Source: Thermaceae bacterium (GTDB lineage Bacteria; Deinococcota; Deinococci; Deinococcales; Marinithermaceae). From it: 9,470 nucleotides of DNA. Below, in pieces: positions 1 to 6,412 of the stretch; the stretch's first letter is position 1; the number at the start of each line of letters is the position of its first letter. Below the pieces are notes generated by a model. That model was given only the letters and a program-made list of their open reading frames with translations, was not told the DNA's origin and made no database searches. The translations under genes and the position numbers were made by a program. The DNA lies in NCBI GenBank assembly GCA_015490435.1, contig WFXV01000161.1:1-9470 (forward strand), read 5' to 3'.

Positions 1-299
1 CAGTAGGCCTCGGCGCGGTCGCGCGCGCTGGGGCGGGCGAGGCCAAAGGGGTGGGAGTGGTAGAAGGCGAGCACCGCCTCCCCCGCCGCCTCCGCCTCGC
101 GCAAGAGCCGGAGCAAGGCGGCCGGGTCCGCCCGGTAGGCGACGCGCGGGTCCTCGGCCACGTTGGGCAGGGGGACCGCCCTGCGGGCGCAGGCGCGGCC
201 GACGAAGGCCCCCACCGCCTCCCGAGGACGCTCCCACCTCACGTGCGCCCAGGCCGCGTCCCAGGCGGCTTTTTCCACGCAAAGGGTGCCGCCGGCCAC
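1..299 (-). CDS. JAMM (M67/Mov34-MPN-PAD-1) metalloprotease, N-terminal part
   Basis: This is a zinc isopeptidase-type protease gene that runs off the left edge; 99 residues are visible. The JAMM zinc site is complete: Glu27 in EAVGAFVG, then His81-Ser-His83, seven residues, Ser91, two residues and Asp94 (HSHPFGLARPSARD). The stretch VPLPNVAEDPRVAYRADP is also typical of small prokaryotic M67 proteins. In Thermus, an enzyme of this type is linked to removal of the ubiquitin-like protein TtuB from its targets; other bacterial members act on sulfur-carrier proteins. That role is inference here, because no sulfur-carrier gene is in view. The start is uncertain. GTG at 299 keeps the first beta strand (TLCVE), GTG at 278 is the alternative, and neither has a clear Shine-Dalgarno sequence. 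The gene is divergent from the EF-G-2-like gene, 32 bases away. Confidence 0.82.
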   Translation of the reverse strand, partial: MAGGTLCVEKAAWDAAWAHVRWERPREAVGAFVGRACARRAVPLPNVAEDPRVAYRADPAALLRLLREAEAAGEAVLAFYHSHPFGLARPSARDRAEAY

Positions 300-302
300 C
301 GG

Positions 303-324
303 GTATACTCTACGCAAAAGGAGG
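303..324 (+). promoter_or_regulatory. -10 box and ribosome binding site of the EF-G-2 operon
   Basis: A -10 hexamer TATACT lies at 304-309 and a strong Shine-Dalgarno GGAGG at 320-324, seven bases before the ATG at 332. I see no convincing -35 hexamer at 16-18 bases upstream. The core GTATAC (303-308) is its own reverse complement, so it could also serve as the -10 of the divergent protease gene. The promoter assignment is inference from spacing; the ribosome binding site is clear. Confidence 0.55.
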
Positions 325-331
325 CGACAAC

Positions 332-2305
332 ATGATTCGCACGGTCGCGCTCGTCGGACACAGCCAAAGCGGAAAGACGACTTTGGGTGAGGCCTTGCTC
401 TACCTCACCGGGGGCAAGGACCGGATGGGGACGGTAGAGGAGGGCACCACCACCTCGGACTACACCCCCGAGGAAAAAGCCCACCACTTCTCGATCCGCA
501 CCGCGGTCCTGCCCCTCGACTACAAGGAACACAAGATCTTCGTCCTCGACACCCCGGGCTACGCCGACTTCGTCACCGCCATCCGCGGGGCGCTGACCGC
601 CGCCGACGGGGCGCTGGTCACGGTGAGCGCCCCAGACGGCGTCCAGATCGGCACCGAGCGGGCCTGGACGGTGGCCGAGCGGCTCGAGCTCCCCCGCATG
701 GTGGTGGTCACCAAGCTCGACAAGGGCGGGGACTTCTTCGCCCTCCTCGAGGACCTCCGCCAGACCCTCGGGCACATCCTCCCGGTCCACCTGCCCTGGT
801 ACGAGGGCAAGGACTGGGTGGGGCTTTTGGACGTGCTCCATAACCGCGCCTACCGCTACGGCGAGGGCGGGAAGTACGAGACGACCGCGATCCCCGAAAG
901 CGAGCGGGAGACGGTAGAGAAGTTCCAGCAGGAGGTGCTCGAGTCCATCGTCGAGACCGACGAGAGCCTGCTCGAGGCCTACCTGGAGGGCGGCGAGGTT
1001 CCGCCCGACGCCCTCGCCCGCGCCTTCCACGAGGCGGTGCGAAAGGGGCAGCTCTACCCGGTGGCGATCGCCTCGGGCAAGACCCTAATCGGGGTGGAGC
1101 CGCTGCTCGACCTGGTGCTCGAGGCCATCCCCTCCCCGGCCGAGCGCTTCGGCGAGGGGCCGCCCCTCGCCAAGGTCTTCAAGGTCCAGGTCGAGCCCTT
1201 CGTGGGTCAGGTCGCCTACACCCGGCTTTATCGCGGCGAGCTCAAACCCGGGGACACCCTCGAGAGCGAGGCCGGCCCGGTGCGCTTCCCCCACCTCTAC
1301 GTCCCGAAGGGCGCCGAGCTCATCGAGGTGGACCGGGCCGAGGCCGGCTACATCCTGGCCCTGCCCAAGGCGGAAAACCTCCACCGCGGCATGACCCTTT
1401 GGAAGGAAAAGAAGGAGGAGGTCCCCACCACCAGCCCGCCCGAGCCTACCACCTTCGTCGCCCTGGTCCCGGCCGAGAAGACCGACGAGGCCAAGCTCGG
1501 CGAGGCGCTCAGGAAGCTCGTCGAGGAGGACCCGAGCCTCCGCTTCAAGTACGACGAGGAAACAGGCGAGATGCAGCTATGGGGCATGGGCGACATGCAC
1601 CTGGAGTGGGCCAAGGAGCGCCTTTCCGACTACGGCGTCGAGGTCGAGCTCAAGCGCCCCAAGATCCCCTACCGCGAGACCATCCGCAAGAGGGCCGAGG
1701 CCCAGGGCAAGTACAAGAAGCAAACCGGCGGCCGCGGCCAGTACGGCGACGTCTGGCTGAGGCTCGAGCCCAGCCCCGAGTACGAGTTCGTCTGGGAGAT
1801 CAAGGGCGGGGTCATCCCCACCAAGTACAAGGAGGCGGTGGAGAAGGGCATCAAGGAGGCGGCGAAGTCCGGCGTCCTCGCCGGCTACCCGGTGATGGGA
1901 TTCAAGGCCACCGTCTTCGACGGTAGCCACCACGAGGTGGACTCCTCCGACCTCGCCTTCCAGGTGGCGGCCTCGATGGCCTTCAAGAACACCATGGAAA
2001 AGGCCGCCCCCTACCTCTTGGAGCCCATCTACAAGCTCAAGGTCTTCGTCCCCCAGGAGAAGGTGGGCGACGTAATCTCGGACCTCCAAGGCCGCAGGGG
2101 ACGAATCCTCGGCATGGACTCGGAGGGTGCGCTCGCGGTGGTGCAGGCGGAGGCGCCGCTTGCTGAGATCCTGGAGTACAGCCGGGCGCTCCGCAGCCTG
2201 ACCGGCGGCCAGGGGGCGTATAGCCTCGAGTTCTCCCACTACGCCGAGGTGCCCCCCAACATCGCCGAGAAGGTGATCGCCGAGCGCCAGGCGGAGAGCG
2301 GCTAG
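332..2305 (+). CDS. EF-G-2-like translational GTPase (EF-G paralogue)
   Basis: A 657-residue EF-G family GTPase that closely resembles T. thermophilus EF-G-2, a ribosome-binding paralogue of about the same length and distinct from the main translocase. Order: G domain (about 1-270), domain II (about 278-360), III (about 373-445), IV (about 446-565, with KQTGGRGQYGDV) and V (about 566-650). G1 is GHSQSGKT at 9-16, G3 is DTPG at 73-76, G4 is TKLD at 127-130, and the G5 region is ASGK at 247-250. Three positions differ from canonical EF-G. The catalytic His after DTPG is Tyr77, the G4 Asn is Thr127, and the switch I RGITI motif reads HHFSI (51-55) with Ser for Thr. Domain IV is full length, so ribosomal A-site contact is plausible. 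The ATG has a strong ribosome binding site. It is the first gene of an operon, three bases before moxR. The cellular role of EF-G-2 is not well defined. Confidence 0.93.
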   Translation: MIRTVALVGHSQSGKTTLGEALLYLTGGKDRMGTVEEGTTTSDYTPEEKAHHFSIRTAVLPLDYKEHKIFVLDTPGYADFVTAIRGALTAADGALVTVSAPDGVQIGTERAWTVAERLELPRMVVVTKLDKGGDFFALLEDLRQTLGHILPVHLPWYEGKDWVGLLDVLHNRAYRYGEGGKYETTAIPESERETVEKFQQEVLESIVETDESLLEAYLEGGEVPPDALARAFHEAVRKGQLYPVAIASGKTLIGVEPLLDLVLEAIPSPAERFGEGPPLAKVFKVQVEPFVGQVAYTRLYRGELKPGDTLESEAGPVRFPHLYVPKGAELIEVDRAEAGYILALPKAENLHRGMTLWKEKKEEVPTTSPPEPTTFVALVPAEKTDEAKLGEALRKLVEEDPSLRFKYDEETGEMQLWGMGDMHLEWAKERLSDYGVEVELKRPKIPYRETIRKRAEAQGKYKKQTGGRGQYGDVWLRLEPSPEYEFVWEIKGGVIPTKYKEAVEKGIKEAAKSGVLAGYPVMGFKATVFDGSHHEVDSSDLAFQVAASMAFKNTMEKAAPYLLEPIYKLKVFVPQEKVGDVISDLQGRRGRILGMDSEGALAVVQAEAPLAEILEYSRALRSLTGGQGAYSLEFSHYAEVPPNIAEKVIAERQAESG

Positions 2306-2308
2306 GCC

Positions 2309-3214
2309 TTGCGGGAAGCGGTTCATGCCCTTAAGCGCGCCCTCGAGGGCGCGCTCTTCGGCCAGGAGGCGGCGGTGGAGGCGCTCGTCGCCACCGCCCT
2401 CTCGGGCGGCCACGCCCTGCTCGAGGGGCTCCCGGGGCTCGGCAAGACCCTGCTCGCCCAGGCCTTCGCCCGGGCCTCGGGGCTTTCCTTTTCCCGCATC
2501 CAGTTCACCCCCGACCTCCTCCCCGCCGACATCACCGGCACCGAGGTGCTGCGGGAGGGGCGGTTCGTCTTCGAGCCGGGGCCGATCTTCGCCCAGGTGG
2601 TGCTCGCCGACGAGATCAACCGGGCCCCGCCCAAGACCCAAAGCGCCCTGCTCGAAGCGATGCAGGAGGGGTTCGTCACCGCCGGCGGCGAGCGGCACCC
2701 GCTCCCCGAGCCCTTCCTGGTGCTCGCCACCCAGAACCCGGTGGAGCTCGAGGGCACCTACCCCCTGCCCGAGGCCCAGCTCGACCGCTTTACCGCCCGG
2801 ATCCCGCTTTCGCCCCCGCCCCGGGCGGTCTGGCAGCGGATTTTGGAGGAGGAGCCGGTGCTCCCCGAGCCCGTCCTCGACGCCAAGGCCCTCGCCGCCG
2901 CCCGGGCCGAGGCCGCCCGCCGGCGGGTGGCCACCAGCGGGCTCGAGGCGATGGTGAACCTGGCGCTTCTCAGCCACGAGGACCCGCGGCTCCGCTTCGG
3001 CCTCTCCCCCCGGGCGACCAAGAGCTGGCGCGACCTCGCAAGATCGCTCGCCTACCTCCGGGACCAACCCCACGTCGAGTGGGACGACCTCCGGAACGCC
3101 GCCCGGCTCGCCCTCCCCCACCGGCTCTTCCTCACCGAGGAGGCGGCCTTCGAGGGGGTGCGGCCGGAGGCGGTGCTGGAGGAGCTCCTCGAGAAGGCGA
3201 TGCCCCGGGCATGA
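2309..3214 (+). CDS. MoxR-family AAA+ ATPase
   Basis: A 301-residue MoxR-type (AAA_3) ATPase. These are chaperone-like AAA+ proteins that usually act with VWA-domain partners in maturation or stress functions. Visible motifs: the GQE entry motif at 18-20, Walker A GLPGLGKT at 40-47, Walker B VVLADEIN at 97-104 (Asp101, Glu102), sensor 1 ATQNPVE with Asn143, the arginine-finger region LDRF (Arg160), and sensor 2 GLSPRATKS with Arg235. Length is normal and all catalytic residues are present. The start is a TTG at 2309, chosen because it places the canonical GQE and Walker A at the usual distance and no ATG or GTG is available nearby in frame. GGAG at 2293-2296, inside the end of the upstream gene, can serve as ribosome binding site. 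It lies three bases after the EF-G-2 stop and overlaps the DUF58 start by four bases (ATGA), so the three genes are probably co-translated. Confidence 0.93.
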   Translation: MREAVHALKRALEGALFGQEAAVEALVATALSGGHALLEGLPGLGKTLLAQAFARASGLSFSRIQFTPDLLPADITGTEVLREGRFVFEPGPIFAQVVLADEINRAPPKTQSALLEAMQEGFVTAGGERHPLPEPFLVLATQNPVELEGTYPLPEAQLDRFTARIPLSPPPRAVWQRILEEEPVLPEPVLDAKALAAARAEAARRRVATSGLEAMVNLALLSHEDPRLRFGLSPRATKSWRDLARSLAYLRDQPHVEWDDLRNAARLALPHRLFLTEEAAFEGVRPEAVLEELLEKAMPRA

Positions 3215-3939
3215 GGGCGGGCCGGTTCCGGATCAAGACCCCGCGGCCGGTGCCGGGCTACGGCACCCGGAGCCAGGCCCGGCCGGGGCGGGGGGAGGCG
3301 TTTTTTGACCACCGCCCCTACGTCCCCGGCGACGACCCCCGGCTGCTCGACTGGAAGGCGAGCGCCCGGCTGGGCGAGCCGATCGTGCGGCAAAAGGCCG
3401 AGGAGCGGTCGGGGCGGTTCTGGCTCTGGGTCGACGGCTCCGAGAGCATGGCGCTTTTCGGCAAGGGGGCCTACGCCGAGCGGGTGGCCCGGGTGCTGAT
3501 CGAGGCCGCGAGGGGGGAGCGCATTCGCCTGCTTACCCCTAGGGGCCCGAGGCGGCCAGGAAAAACCCTCGAGGCCGACCCCCGTGGCCTGCTCGCCGCC
3601 CGGCCCTACGCCCGGGGCACGCCGCTTTTGATCACCGACGGGCTCGAGGAGGGCGACTTCGCCGCCTACCTCCGGCGGCTTCCCCCCTTTCACCTGATCC
3701 TGGTCCTCGCCCCCGAGGAGATCGCGCCCCCGCCGCTCGAGGCGGTGCTCGAGGACGTCGAGACCGGGGAGCGGGTGGCGGTGAACCCGGGCCGGGTCCG
3801 GGCCTACCGGGCGGCGCTCGAGGCCCACCTCGCCGGGCTCGAGCGCATCGCCCGCCGGAAGGGAGGCTTCGCCCTCCTCAAGGTGGGGGAGCCGATCCTC
3901 CCGGCGCTCTACCGGGCGGGGGTGCTCGAGCTCCGCTAG
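3211..3939 (+). CDS. DUF58 domain protein (MoxR partner, VWA-like)
   Basis: A 242-residue DUF58 protein starting at the ATG that overlaps the moxR stop as ATGA; an in-frame ATG further upstream would sit inside moxR and is rejected. The DUF58 signature is RPYVPGDDPRLLDWKASAR at 35-53, preceded by the usual Gly/Arg-rich GYGTRSQARPGRGEAFF. A VWA-like metal site (MIDAS) appears as DGSES at 75-79, with a later Asp in ITDG (143). DUF58 proteins are nearly always encoded next to MoxR ATPases, and the pair is thought to work together, though the substrate is unknown. This copy has no N-terminal membrane segments, unlike longer members, so it is probably cytosolic. The transglutaminase-like or BatA/B-type VWA membrane genes often found downstream are missing: the next gene is convergent speE, with one base between the two stop codons. 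Confidence 0.9.
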   Translation: MRAGRFRIKTPRPVPGYGTRSQARPGRGEAFFDHRPYVPGDDPRLLDWKASARLGEPIVRQKAEERSGRFWLWVDGSESMALFGKGAYAERVARVLIEAARGERIRLLTPRGPRRPGKTLEADPRGLLAARPYARGTPLLITDGLEEGDFAAYLRRLPPFHLILVLAPEEIAPPPLEAVLEDVETGERVAVNPGRVRAYRAALEAHLAGLERIARRKGGFALLKVGEPILPALYRAGVLELR

Positions 3940-3940
3940 C

Positions 3941-4873
3941 CTAGCCCACCCGGGCCTCGCCCTCCGGGGTGAGGTAGAAGGGCCGGGCGTCGGTAGAGAC
4001 CACCGTCTCCGCCTCAATCCATGCCCGCATGTCCCGGGGCAGGACGAACATCGCCTCGATGAAGTCGGCGTCGAGGTGGCGGAGCTCGAGCCCGCGCTCG
4101 AGGATCCTCGCCCCGAGCACCCCGGGGGAGTAGGTGGCGGGGTCGAACCCCTCGGCGGCGACGATGAAGCCGTAGGCCAGGAAGAAGCTCGGGATCCAGT
4201 CGCGGTAGCTCCGCACGTAGGGGAAGACCTCCCGCATCGTCCGGTGGAGCACGGTGTGGACCTGGTAGCGATCGAGCATCAGCATCCCCGCCTGGGTCAC
4301 CACCACCCCGCCGGGGGCGAGCCTTTTCGCCACCAGCTGGTAGAACTCGCGGGTGTAGAGGAGCTTCGCCGGGTTCTCCCGGCCCACCGGGTCGGTGAGG
4401 TCGAGGACGATCACGTCGAAGCGCCGCTCGCTCTTTTCCAGCCAGGCCCGGGCGTCGGCGAAGACGAGCTCGGTGCGGGGGTCGTCGAAGGCGCCCCGGT
4501 GCCACTCGGGCATGTGCTCTCGGGCGACCTCGACCAGCTCGCGGTCGATGTCCACCATCACCGCCCGGGCCACGCTCGGGTGCTTGAGCACCTCCCGGAG
4601 CGTCGCCCCCTCGCCGCCCCCCACCACCAGCACCTCCCGGGGCTCGGGGTGGGCGAGCATCGCCGGGTGCACCAGGGCCTCGTGGTAGATGTACTCGTCC
4701 CGCTCGGTGGACTGGACCTCGGCGTCGAGCATCAAGACCTTGCCGAAGCCCTGGCTCTCGTAGAGCAGGTAGGACTGGTAGGGGGTCTCGCCCTGGGCGA
4801 GCACCCGGCCCACCCGCCTGAGGAGCGACTCCTCCGGGGTGATGTGCTCGATGAAGTGCAGGCCGTACGCCAT
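3941..4873 (-). CDS. speE: Polyamine aminopropyltransferase (SpeE, probably agmatine/triamine type)
   Basis: A 310-residue SpeE that transfers the aminopropyl group of decarboxylated S-adenosylmethionine to an amine. It closely resembles T. thermophilus SpeE, which uses agmatine to make N1-aminopropylagmatine, later converted to spermidine by SpeB. Visible features: the N-terminal beta domain with GFGKVLMLDAEVQSTERDE (42-60), the amine and cofactor residues of YIYHEALVHP (61-70), the nucleotide-binding loop GGGEGATLRE (85-94), the acidic VDID (107-110), and the catalytic-loop DLTDP (158-162). The ATG at 4873 has a near-perfect ribosome binding site, AAAGGAG at 4885-4879, directly after the speD stop codon. 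The gene is second in a speD-speE operon with a 12-base gap. Substrate choice (agmatine rather than putrescine) is inferred from resemblance and lineage. The remaining pathway genes speA and speB are not in this window. Confidence 0.95.
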   Translation of the reverse strand: MAYGLHFIEHITPEESLLRRVGRVLAQGETPYQSYLLYESQGFGKVLMLDAEVQSTERDEYIYHEALVHPAMLAHPEPREVLVVGGGEGATLREVLKHPSVARAVMVDIDRELVEVAREHMPEWHRGAFDDPRTELVFADARAWLEKSERRFDVIVLDLTDPVGRENPAKLLYTREFYQLVAKRLAPGGVVVTQAGMLMLDRYQVHTVLHRTMREVFPYVRSYRDWIPSFFLAYGFIVAAEGFDPATYSPGVLGARILERGLELRHLDADFIEAMFVLPRDMRAWIEAETVVSTDARPFYLTPEGEARVG

Positions 4874-4878
4874 CCCGA

Positions 4879-4885
4879 CTCCTTT
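4879..4885 (-). promoter_or_regulatory. Ribosome binding site of speE
   Basis: The sequence AAAGGAG follows the speD TAG stop immediately and sits five bases before the speE ATG. This placement suggests translational coupling of the two genes and fixes the speE start. Confidence 0.8.
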
Positions 4886-5242
4886 CTACCCCGGGTGCCG
4901 GCGGTAGCTGAAGGCGTCCTTCCGCCGGGCGCCGAAGGCCTCGGCGAGGCCGGCGAGCACCTCGCCGGCGTCCGCCTCCCGGTAGAAGTAGAGGTCCAAG
5001 GTGGCGGAGGCGTCGTCCTCGGGCCAGGTGTGGATCATCACCGCCGCCACCGGACTCACCACCGCCGCCGAGAGCCCCTGGGGCTCGAACTTGTAGACCA
5101 CGCTCCGGATCGTGGACTCCTCCGCCCCGAGCCGCTTGACCGCGTCCCTGAGCGCCCGCTCCACGAGCGCCGCGTCCTCGAGGCGATCCACGTCGCAGCC
5201 GTAGATCTCCCCAACCCAGCGTCCCCCTCTGACTTCTGCCAC
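4886..5242 (-). CDS. speD: SpeD-family (AdoMet decarboxylase-like) protein lacking the pyruvoyl serine
   Basis: A 118-residue protein with the fold signature of prokaryotic class 1 S-adenosylmethionine decarboxylase: GRWVGEIYGCD near the N-terminus and IHTWPE at 70-75. Aligned by eye to the T. maritima enzyme as I remember it, Ser58 (Ser55) and His71 (His68) are kept. The self-cleaved Ser63 that becomes pyruvoyl is Ala66, its neighbours Glu and His are Val65 and Ala67, and catalytic Cys83 is Tyr87. I read the local codons directly to confirm. Without that serine the protein cannot mature in the usual way, so activity is doubtful. It could be an inactive partner of a second SpeD, comparable in logic to the trypanosome AdoMetDC prozyme, or have a new role. 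The start at GTG 5242 is chosen for family-like N-terminal length and a -10 box eight bases upstream; GTG codons at 5260 and 5275 are alternatives. It is the first gene of the operon with speE, divergent from ackA. Confidence 0.85.
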   Translation of the reverse strand: MAEVRGGRWVGEIYGCDVDRLEDAALVERALRDAVKRLGAEESTIRSVVYKFEPQGLSAAVVSPVAAVMIHTWPEDDASATLDLYFYREADAGEVLAGLAEAFGARRKDAFSYRRHPG

Positions 5243-5250
5243 GGGGACCC

Positions 5251-5256
5251 ATGCTA
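5251..5256 (-). promoter_or_regulatory. Putative -10 box for speD (leaderless)
   Basis: On the minus strand TAGCAT is followed by eight bases and the GTG at 5242, with no Shine-Dalgarno sequence in between. This fits the leaderless arrangement common in Deinococcota. No convincing -35 box is seen, so the call rests on spacing alone. Confidence 0.35.
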
Positions 5257-5266
5257 CCACCTGGGG

Positions 5267-5272
5267 TAGGCT
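5267..5272 (+). promoter_or_regulatory. Putative -10 box for ackA (leaderless)
   Basis: TAGGCT is followed by CACGGT and then the ATG at 5279. There is no proper Shine-Dalgarno sequence, and the distance would put the transcription start at or next to the ATG. The same TAGGnT, six bases, start pattern occurs before the small gene at 7516. Confidence 0.45.
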
Positions 5273-5278
5273 CACGGT

Positions 5279-6412
5279 ATGCGGGTTTTGGTCTTGAACG
5301 CCGGTTCCTCGAGCCTCAAGTTCGCCCTCACCGACGCGGAAGAAGAGCGCCACCTCCTCCGCGGCCGGGTGGAACGGGTGGGCGAGGCGGAAAGCCTCCT
5401 CGTACTCGGCGGGGAGAAGATCCCGGTCTCCGCCCCCGACCACCGCGCCGCGCTCGAGGCGGTGCTCGAGCACGCGGAGCTCGGCAGGATCGAGGCGGTG
5501 GGCCACCGGGTGGTCCACGGCGGCACGATCCGGGAAAGCCGGGTGATCGACGAAGCCCTGATCGAGCGCATCCGCGCCCTCATCCCCCTGGCCCCCCTCC
5601 ACAACCCGGCGAACCTCGCCGGGATCGAGGCGGCGAAAAAACTCTTCCCCGAAACCCCCCAAGTCGCGGTCTTCGACACCGCCTTCCACCAGACCCTGCC
5701 CCCCGAGGCCTACCATTACGCGATCCCCGCCGCCCTCGCCGAGGCCGGCTACCGGCGCTACGGCTTCCACGGGATCTCCCACGCCCACGTGAGCCGGAAG
5801 GCGGCGGCCCTCCTCGGCGCGCGGGTCGAAAAGCTCAGGCTCGTCACCCTGCACCTCGGAAACGGCGCCAGCGCCACCGCCGTCCTGGGCGGGAAGAGCG
5901 TCGCCACCTCGATGGGCTTCACCCCCCTCGAGGGGCTCGTCATGGGCACCCGCCCCGGCGACCTCGACCCCGGCCTGGTGCTCGCCCTGGCGCGGGAGAA
6001 GGGGGTCGCCGAGGTCGAGCGCATCCTGAACCGGGAGTCCGGGCTCAAAGGGCTCTCGGGGCTTTCCCACGACCTCCGCGACCTGCACCGGGCGGCGGCC
6101 GAGGGGCACGAGGGGGCAAGGCTCGCCCTTCGCGCCTACGTCCGCCGGATCGTCTTCTACGTGGGGGGCTACGCCGCCCTCTTGGGCGGGATCGACGCCC
6201 TCGTCTTCACCGCCGGCGTCGGGGAGAACGACCCCTGGGTCCGGGCCGAGGTGGTGCAGGGGCTCGGCGCTTTGGGCTTCGTCCTCGACGAGGCGAAGAA
6301 CGAAGCCGGCGGCCCGGTGATCACCCGGGGCACGCCGGCGGCGCTGGTGGTTCCCACCGACGAGGAGCTCGAGATCGCCCTCGAGACCCGGAGGGTCCTT
6401 ACGGGGCGATGA
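5279..6412 (+). CDS. ackA: Acetate kinase
   Basis: A 377-residue acetate kinase that interconverts acetate plus ATP and acetyl phosphate in the cytosol. All key family residues appear: Asn7, Ser10, Ser12 and Lys14 in LNAGSSSLKF, Arg77 in GHRVVHGG, His108 in PLHNP, Asp133 in FDTAFHQT, His164 in YGFHGISH, the phosphate loop LHLGNGAS (191-198), Arg225 in MGTRPGD, GVGEND (313-318) and the C-terminal PTDEELEIA. It is slightly shorter than the usual 395-405 residues, mainly in the N-terminal domain, but nothing catalytic is missing. The ATG at 5279 matches the family N-terminus exactly. No phosphotransacetylase gene is adjacent. The 5' end is divergent from speD, with 36 bases between start codons, and the 3' end overlaps the convergent ZIP gene by 14 bases. 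Confidence 0.96.
   Translation: MRVLVLNAGSSSLKFALTDAEEERHLLRGRVERVGEAESLLVLGGEKIPVSAPDHRAALEAVLEHAELGRIEAVGHRVVHGGTIRESRVIDEALIERIRALIPLAPLHNPANLAGIEAAKKLFPETPQVAVFDTAFHQTLPPEAYHYAIPAALAEAGYRRYGFHGISHAHVSRKAAALLGARVEKLRLVTLHLGNGASATAVLGGKSVATSMGFTPLEGLVMGTRPGDLDPGLVLALAREKGVAEVERILNRESGLKGLSGLSHDLRDLHRAAAEGHEGARLALRAYVRRIVFYVGGYAALLGGIDALVFTAGVGENDPWVRAEVVQGLGALGFVLDEAKNEAGGPVITRGTPAALVVPTDEELEIALETRRVLTGR

Noticed and set aside
239..1030. A 263-codon minus-strand frame opposite the EF-G-2 start
   Set aside because: Repetitive composition, no motif, and antisense to the G domain of a well-supported gene. The real minus-strand gene here is the JAMM protease in another frame, ending upstream at 299.
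1577..3121. A 514-codon open frame on the minus strand across EF-G-2 and moxR
   Set aside because: It lies opposite two clearly conserved genes, its translation is low-complexity Gly/Leu/Glu with no family motif, and such long shadows are expected in GC-rich DNA.
3079..3210. A longer DUF58 with 44 extra N-terminal residues
   Set aside because: The extra residues are Arg/Pro/Gly-rich, overlap moxR by 132 bases, and are unlike DUF58 proteins. The ATG at 3211 overlapping the moxR stop is the natural start.
4076..5269. A 397-codon plus-strand frame opposite speE and speD
   Set aside because: The translation is His/Pro/Gly/Leu-rich without recognisable domains; it mirrors the codon bias of the speE-speD pair.
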